A DNA stretch of 64,000 bases from Pseudomonadota bacterium (GTDB lineage: Bacteria; Myxococcota_A; UBA796; CAJQPC01), in NCBI GenBank assembly GCA_024228935.1, contig JAAESX010000033.1:62001-126000 (forward strand). The letters are read 5' to 3'. Positions 60,499 to 64,000 of this stretch are shown in pieces (position 1 is the stretch's first letter; each line of letters begins with the position of its first letter). A program made the position numbers and the translations under genes. The notes under the pieces are model-generated. The model made no database searches, was not told where the DNA came from, and worked only from the letters and a program-made list of their open reading frames with translations.

Positions 60499-60518
60499 GC
60501 GCTCCCGGGCGAGCGCCC
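60499..60518 (-). promoter_or_regulatory. Hairpin containing the ribosome-binding site of the MopE-like gene
   Basis: On the minus strand GGCGCTC-GCCCGG-GAGCGCC forms a perfect 7-bp stem with a 6-base loop, 2 bases before the ATG at 60496. The only Shine-Dalgarno-like GGGAG lies across the loop and the 3' arm. It could limit translation, or be a weak terminator for the OmpA gene upstream, although no T-run follows. Confidence 0.35.
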
Positions 60519-60539
60519 GAGTCTATTCGGCCGCGCCGG

Positions 60540-61907
60540 CTAGTCCAGTCCCTTCGTGATGTGGAACTCGACGCGGCGGTTGTTGGCCTTGCCGGTGCTC
60601 GTGCGGTTCGTGTCGACGGGGCGTGTCTCGCCGTAGCCGACCGTCTCGAGGCGCGTGGCCTCGACGCCGTTGGCGATCAGGTACTCGAACACCGAGTCGG
60701 CCCGCGCCTTGGACAAGGTCAGGTTCGCGGCGTCACTGCCGTCGCTGTCCGTGTGGCCCTCGATCCGGACCTCGATCTGCGGGTAGTCGGTCATCACCTG
60801 GATGACGTCGTCGAGGATCTTGTAGGACTCGGGCTTGATGACGGCCTTGCCCGTCTCGTACTGGATCTTCTCCTCGATCACGATCTGCCGGTTGGCGATC
60901 TTCACGAGCTGCGGCTTGGTGTCGGGGCAGCCGTCCTGATCCATGTACTCGTTGATGTTCTCGGGCTGCTGCGGGCACCGGTCGACCGGGTCCGCCACGC
61001 CATCACCATCGCTGTCCGGGCATCCGGTCGGCGCGGGGCCCTTGATGGTCGGGCACTGGTCGTTCATGTCGAAGACGCTGTCGCCGTCGGCGTCCGGGCA
61101 GCCACTCGGCGAGGGGCCGGCCATGCCGGGGCACTGGTCGGACTCGTCGGGGATCCCGTCCTTGTCGAAGTCCATCATCGGGCAGCCATCGGGCGCCCCA
61201 CCGGCCGCCTGCGGGCACTTGTCCACGTCGTCCGCGTAGCCGTCGCCGTCGCTGTCGCCGACGGGGCAGCCGTTGACGGGTCCAGCCGTGTCGGGGCAGT
61301 CGTCGTCGACATCCGCCAGGCCGTCGCCGTCGTTGTCCTTGTCCGGGCAGCCGTCGCCGTCTTCCCAGCCGTCGCGGTCCTCGGGGGACAGCGGGCAGGC
61401 GTCCTGGCCATCGGCCACGCCGTCCAGGTCGTTGTCGAGCTCGGGGCAGCCGTCCTGGTCCTTGAAGCCGTCCAGGTCCTCGGCCTGGTCCACGCACTGG
61501 TCGACGTCGTCGAACAGGCCGTCGCCATCGGTGTCGTACGTCAGGTCCGGGCAGCCGTCCTGGTCGTTGTCGCCGTCGAAGTCCTCGGGCTCGTCCGGGC
61601 AGAGGTCGATCTCGTCGACCAGGCCGTCACCGTCGCGGTCCTGGGGGATGCAGGACGGCGCGGTGTCGAGCGCAACGCGCCCGTTCTCCATCGCGATGTC
61701 CAGGTGCTCGCGGGCGCGAGAGGGATCGCCCTGCTCGAACTCCAGGCGCGTGAACTCGAGATTCGCCTCGAACATCGCCATCTCGTACGGCGTGCATTCG
61801 CGCGCGTTCAGGTTCGAGGCGGCGCTGTAGACGCGCTCGGCCTCGGCGAAGTCCCGCTGCAGGGTGTCGACGTTGACGCAGGCCGCGAGGGCGATGAAGA
61901 GACCCAT
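60540..61907 (-). CDS. OmpA-family protein with thrombospondin type 3 repeats
   Basis: 455 residues from ATG 61907 (TTG 61910 possible). A short lipoprotein-like N-terminus (MGLFIALAACVNV) is followed by a helical segment and about eight TSP3 calcium repeats (DRDGDGLVDEIDLCPDEPED, DNDGDGLADVDDDCPDTAGP, SDGDGVADPVDRCPQQPE and others). The C-terminus is an OmpA peptidoglycan-binding domain (IQYETGKAVIKPESYKIL, IRIEGHTDSDGSDAANLTLS-like core, SKARADSVFEYLIANGV, NRRVEFHI). It links the outer membrane to the cell wall. TGATG coupling with the small lipoprotein gene upstream (1-base overlap). Confidence 0.93.
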   Translation of the reverse strand: MGLFIALAACVNVDTLQRDFAEAERVYSAASNLNARECTPYEMAMFEANLEFTRLEFEQGDPSRAREHLDIAMENGRVALDTAPSCIPQDRDGDGLVDEIDLCPDEPEDFDGDNDQDGCPDLTYDTDGDGLFDDVDQCVDQAEDLDGFKDQDGCPELDNDLDGVADGQDACPLSPEDRDGWEDGDGCPDKDNDGDGLADVDDDCPDTAGPVNGCPVGDSDGDGYADDVDKCPQAAGGAPDGCPMMDFDKDGIPDESDQCPGMAGPSPSGCPDADGDSVFDMNDQCPTIKGPAPTGCPDSDGDGVADPVDRCPQQPENINEYMDQDGCPDTKPQLVKIANRQIVIEEKIQYETGKAVIKPESYKILDDVIQVMTDYPQIEVRIEGHTDSDGSDAANLTLSKARADSVFEYLIANGVEATRLETVGYGETRPVDTNRTSTGKANNRRVEFHITKGLD

Positions 61908-62317
61908 CAATCCAGGTCATCCAGGTCGTCGAGGTCGATGTCGTCCAGCTCGATCCATTCCTCGTCGGGCGCGTCCTCGAGCACGTCGGGCACCTCGTCG
62001 AGGCCCTCGTCCAGGTTCTCGAGCACCTCGTGGCGGGTTGCCGCGTTCTCGTCGGTCGAGCCGTACAGGGCCTGTTCGGTGGCGGCCTTGGCGTACTCGC
62101 GGGACTTGAGCGCGAGCTCCTGGCTGGCGCCGTAGTCGCTGTAGCCCCACTCCTCGCGGGCCTTCAGTCGGTACTGCTCGGCGAGCGTGTGCTCGTAGAC
62201 CGCTCGGTCAGCGGCGTTCGCAGCCTCGGCGTCCACCCACGCCTCCTCGAGTTGAGCGAGGTGGACCGTCGACTTGAACGCGGTGCATCCGGTGATGGCC
62301 AGCAGGATCAGCGTCAT
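61907..62317 (-). CDS. Small DUF4398-like lipoprotein with acidic tail
   Basis: 136 residues. The lipoprotein signal is MTLILLAITGCTAFKS (lipobox ITGC, Cys at 11). A helical segment with the A-E-Y-x-L-K pattern (HTLAEQYRLKAREEWGYSDY, GASQELALKSREYAKAAT) resembles DUF4398 lipoproteins that often accompany OmpA-family genes. The tail is strikingly acidic (DDIDLDDLDDLD). Translation is coupled to the TSP3-OmpA gene, so the two probably work together at the outer membrane or cell wall. Confidence 0.75.
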   Translation of the reverse strand: MTLILLAITGCTAFKSTVHLAQLEEAWVDAEAANAADRAVYEHTLAEQYRLKAREEWGYSDYGASQELALKSREYAKAATEQALYGSTDENAATRHEVLENLDEGLDEVPDVLEDAPDEEWIELDDIDLDDLDDLD

Positions 62318-62345
62318 GAGTCAGCCGGTCGAGCGTACCACCGAC

Positions 62346-64000
62346 TCACTCCCCTGCGCCGGGAGCGACCTCGATGTGCTCGCGTTCCTGGTGTGCCGGA
62401 CCGGATCCACCCGGTCCGCCGAGCTCGCTCTCGAGCAGCTCGGCGCCCTCGGGACCCTCCCAGCGCTCGTGCACGTCGGACAGGTCGAAGACCGACATGA
62501 AGAAGCGGTTCGGCATCTCCTTATCGGGCAGGTTGACCGCGTAGCTGGACCAGGGGACGCGCGCGGGGCCCCAGGCCTTGTCGAAGCGGTTGCCCGGGTA
62601 GTCGACCCAGTTGATCTCGATGCTCTCGACCGGACGGATGCCCAGTGTCTGGCTGAGTCGCCGGACCATGTCGTTGTAGAGGAGCGGCCCCTGCTGGGGA
62701 TCGACCAGGTAGTACCCGCGCTCGTGCACGATCAGGTAGCGGTAGTTGCCGGCCACCACGAGCTTGTCGAAGTCGACCAGGTCGAGGCCCTCGACGTCGG
62801 CCTCCTGGGGGCTGTTCGACAGCTCGCGCAGCAGGTCGGCGGCGGGACCTCGGTCCAGGTCCGACTGCGCCAGGTAGCGGAGCCGGTCGCCGGGTTCTCC
62901 GCCACCCTCGTCCCGCATCACGGGCGGGATCGCGGGGTGCGAGGCCCAACTGCGGAACACCTTCCAGCCGTGCTCGAGCTGGTAGTAGTTGATGAGGTCC
63001 TGCTGTTGCTCCAGCGGGAGCTCGATGATGCCGGCGCGCTGGCTGCTGTCGAGCTCGGTGTAGAACGTCGGGGTCTCGATGCTGGAGACCGGGATCGGCG
63101 CCAGCCACCGGATGGGCGCGATGTCGCCTTCGTCGACGGCATCGACGTGCCACAGGAAGTTCATCTGGGCGAAGGTCGCGACGATGGCGGCCAGGCTGAC
63201 GCCGTTGCGGACCCACGGGTTCGTGATGCGCGAGAGCCCCATCGCCACCAGGGCGACGCTGGCCACCGCGACCATCGAGCCCATCCGGTACGGCGCGAAC
63301 ATTCGCGACATGCCGGGGACCCACTTGAACATCCATGTCCAGGGCATTCGCAGGGTGTAGAAGCCGTCGCCCAGTGGGATGAGCACGACCTCGCCCCAGG
63401 CGTTCCCGAAGCCAGCCCACTTCAGGTACGGGCCGAGCGTCCCGACCCAGAAGACCAGGAACACGACGAGCCAGAAGCGCGAGCGGGGGAACTGGCCGGG
63501 CTTCAGGAGCAGCGCGGGCAACACGCCGCCGAAGAAGACGACCATGGGGAGCGCGCGGGCGTGCCCCGGGTTGAACAGGTTGTCCGGCGAGTAGCTCGAC
63601 TGGATGGTCCGGTTCAGCGACGAGAGGACGTTCTCGGTGTACGTGTCGGGCCGCAGCGGGACGTCTCGGATGACGTCGTACTCGGGGAAGCTCAGGAAGA
63701 ACGACAGCTCCGGGAGCTTCTGTTGGCTCCCCAGCCCGCCGCCGCCCGTCTCTCCGATGATGTACGGCAGGGCGAAGAAGCCGGCGACGAGGATCATCGT
63801 CGCGAACATCGGTCCCATCCACCGCACGACGCGGCGGAACTGCATGCGCCGCCGCTCGCGGATGATCAGGTCGATGAACCAGATGCCGAAGAACATCGCC
63901 GCGAACAGGCCGTAGAACCAGTAGAACGCGCCGACCAGGCCGAGCATGAGTCCGGCGCCGATGGCCGGCATCATCCGTTCGCGTCGCTCGGCCCGGTCGA
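62346..64000 (-). CDS. Polytopic membrane protein, YfhO/GT-C glycosyltransferase-like, 5' part outside the window
   Basis: The frame is open to the right edge, so the start is missing; at least 551 codons are present. Multiple membrane spans (AFYWFYGLFAAMFFGIWFID, MGPMFATMILVAGFFALPYI, VVFFGGVLPALLLKPG, FWLVVFLVFWVGTLGPYL, MVAVASVALVAMGLSRI) are separated by a loop region IPLGDGFYTLRMPWTWMFKW, then PGMSRMFAPYRMGSM as in YfhO-like or mannosyl/arabinosyl-type GT-C proteins. A roughly 300-residue soluble C-terminal domain follows. GT-C proteins use polyprenyl-phosphate sugars on the outer face, but no catalytic motif could be fixed here. Ends 28 bases after the start of the small lipoprotein gene. 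Confidence 0.7.
   Translation of the reverse strand, partial: DRAERRERMMPAIGAGLMLGLVGAFYWFYGLFAAMFFGIWFIDLIIRERRRMQFRRVVRWMGPMFATMILVAGFFALPYIIGETGGGGLGSQQKLPELSFFLSFPEYDVIRDVPLRPDTYTENVLSSLNRTIQSSYSPDNLFNPGHARALPMVVFFGGVLPALLLKPGQFPRSRFWLVVFLVFWVGTLGPYLKWAGFGNAWGEVVLIPLGDGFYTLRMPWTWMFKWVPGMSRMFAPYRMGSMVAVASVALVAMGLSRITNPWVRNGVSLAAIVATFAQMNFLWHVDAVDEGDIAPIRWLAPIPVSSIETPTFYTELDSSQRAGIIELPLEQQQDLINYYQLEHGWKVFRSWASHPAIPPVMRDEGGGEPGDRLRYLAQSDLDRGPAADLLRELSNSPQEADVEGLDLVDFDKLVVAGNYRYLIVHERGYYLVDPQQGPLLYNDMVRRLSQTLGIRPVESIEINWVDYPGNRFDKAWGPARVPWSSYAVNLPDKEMPNRFFMSVFDLSDVHERWEGPEGAELLESELGGPGGSGPAHQEREHIEVAPGAGE

Noticed and set aside
57350..61907. Repetitive DNA that could suggest a CRISPR array or tandem satellite
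   Set aside because: The periodicity follows the reading frame and codes for calcium-binding repeats; there are no constant DNA repeats with unique spacers.
1..64000. Insertion sequences, prophage or integrative elements
   Set aside because: No transposase, integrase, terminal repeat or attachment-site duplication was found.

Overview
The window is high-GC (about two thirds G+C), densely coding bacterial DNA. Almost every intergenic gap is under 100 bp and many genes overlap by 4 to 8 bases. The gene families suggest a myxobacterium-like member of the Myxococcota (old Deltaproteobacteria). The signs are several Ser/Thr kinases and PP2C phosphatases, an AgmX-like C-terminal domain on one kinase, MopE-like and thrombospondin-type calcium-repeat surface proteins, an OmpA protein with TSP3 repeats, and a MYXO-CTERM-like GGC tail. 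LpxD shows a Gram-negative envelope. No rRNA, tRNA, CRISPR array, transposase or phage gene was seen, and no stretch over 300 bases lacks a gene.

Layout. 1-2308: sulfatase-superfamily lipoprotein (cut by the edge), a sulfotransferase, a mini membrane protein and an arrestin-like protein. 2364-7416 (minus): RIC iron-sulfur repair protein, then a coupled run read from 7416 downwards: B12-type radical SAM enzyme, rubrerythrin-like protein, a GyrB ATPase fused to a methyltransferase, and an EF-hand lipoprotein. 7507-14188 (plus): sulfotransferase, a gene broken by an in-frame TAA, arginine-deiminase-like enzyme, QueG-like ferredoxin, a stand-alone paralogue of the fused methyltransferase, nucleotidyltransferase, PP2C phosphatase and YceI. 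14190-22718: Ser/Thr kinase, alanine dehydrogenase, a PP2C / secreted protein / NagZ / methylmalonyl-CoA epimerase operon, and a convergent hybrid histidine kinase and LuxR-type response regulator. 22850-23626: secreted protein of unknown function.

23656-46884 is one unbroken minus-strand block. It starts with asnS, lpxD and a beta-helix surface protein and continues into seven overlapping genes: a SEDS (RodA/FtsW-type) polymerase with a giant N-terminal domain, a class B penicillin-binding protein with all three active-site motifs, an unknown 746-residue protein, a transmembrane protein ending in an Hsp70/actin-fold ATPase, a second Hsp70-like ATPase, a transmembrane coiled-coil protein and a small protein. 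I read this as a dedicated peptidoglycan-synthesis machine with its own actin-fold ATPases. It is the strongest candidate for an undescribed system in the window.

46984-52688 (plus): three tandem paralogous Ser/Thr kinases that each begin with a SHOCT-like motif, a Flp-like pilin and a membrane-anchored unknown. 52753-57336: a short-chain dehydrogenase / epimerase / thiamine-diphosphate enzyme operon divergent from a TetR regulator and a GlpE rhodanese, with perfect palindromes between them. 57350-64000 (minus): MopE/FG-GAP lipoprotein, TSP3-OmpA protein, a small lipoprotein and a polytopic membrane protein cut by the edge.
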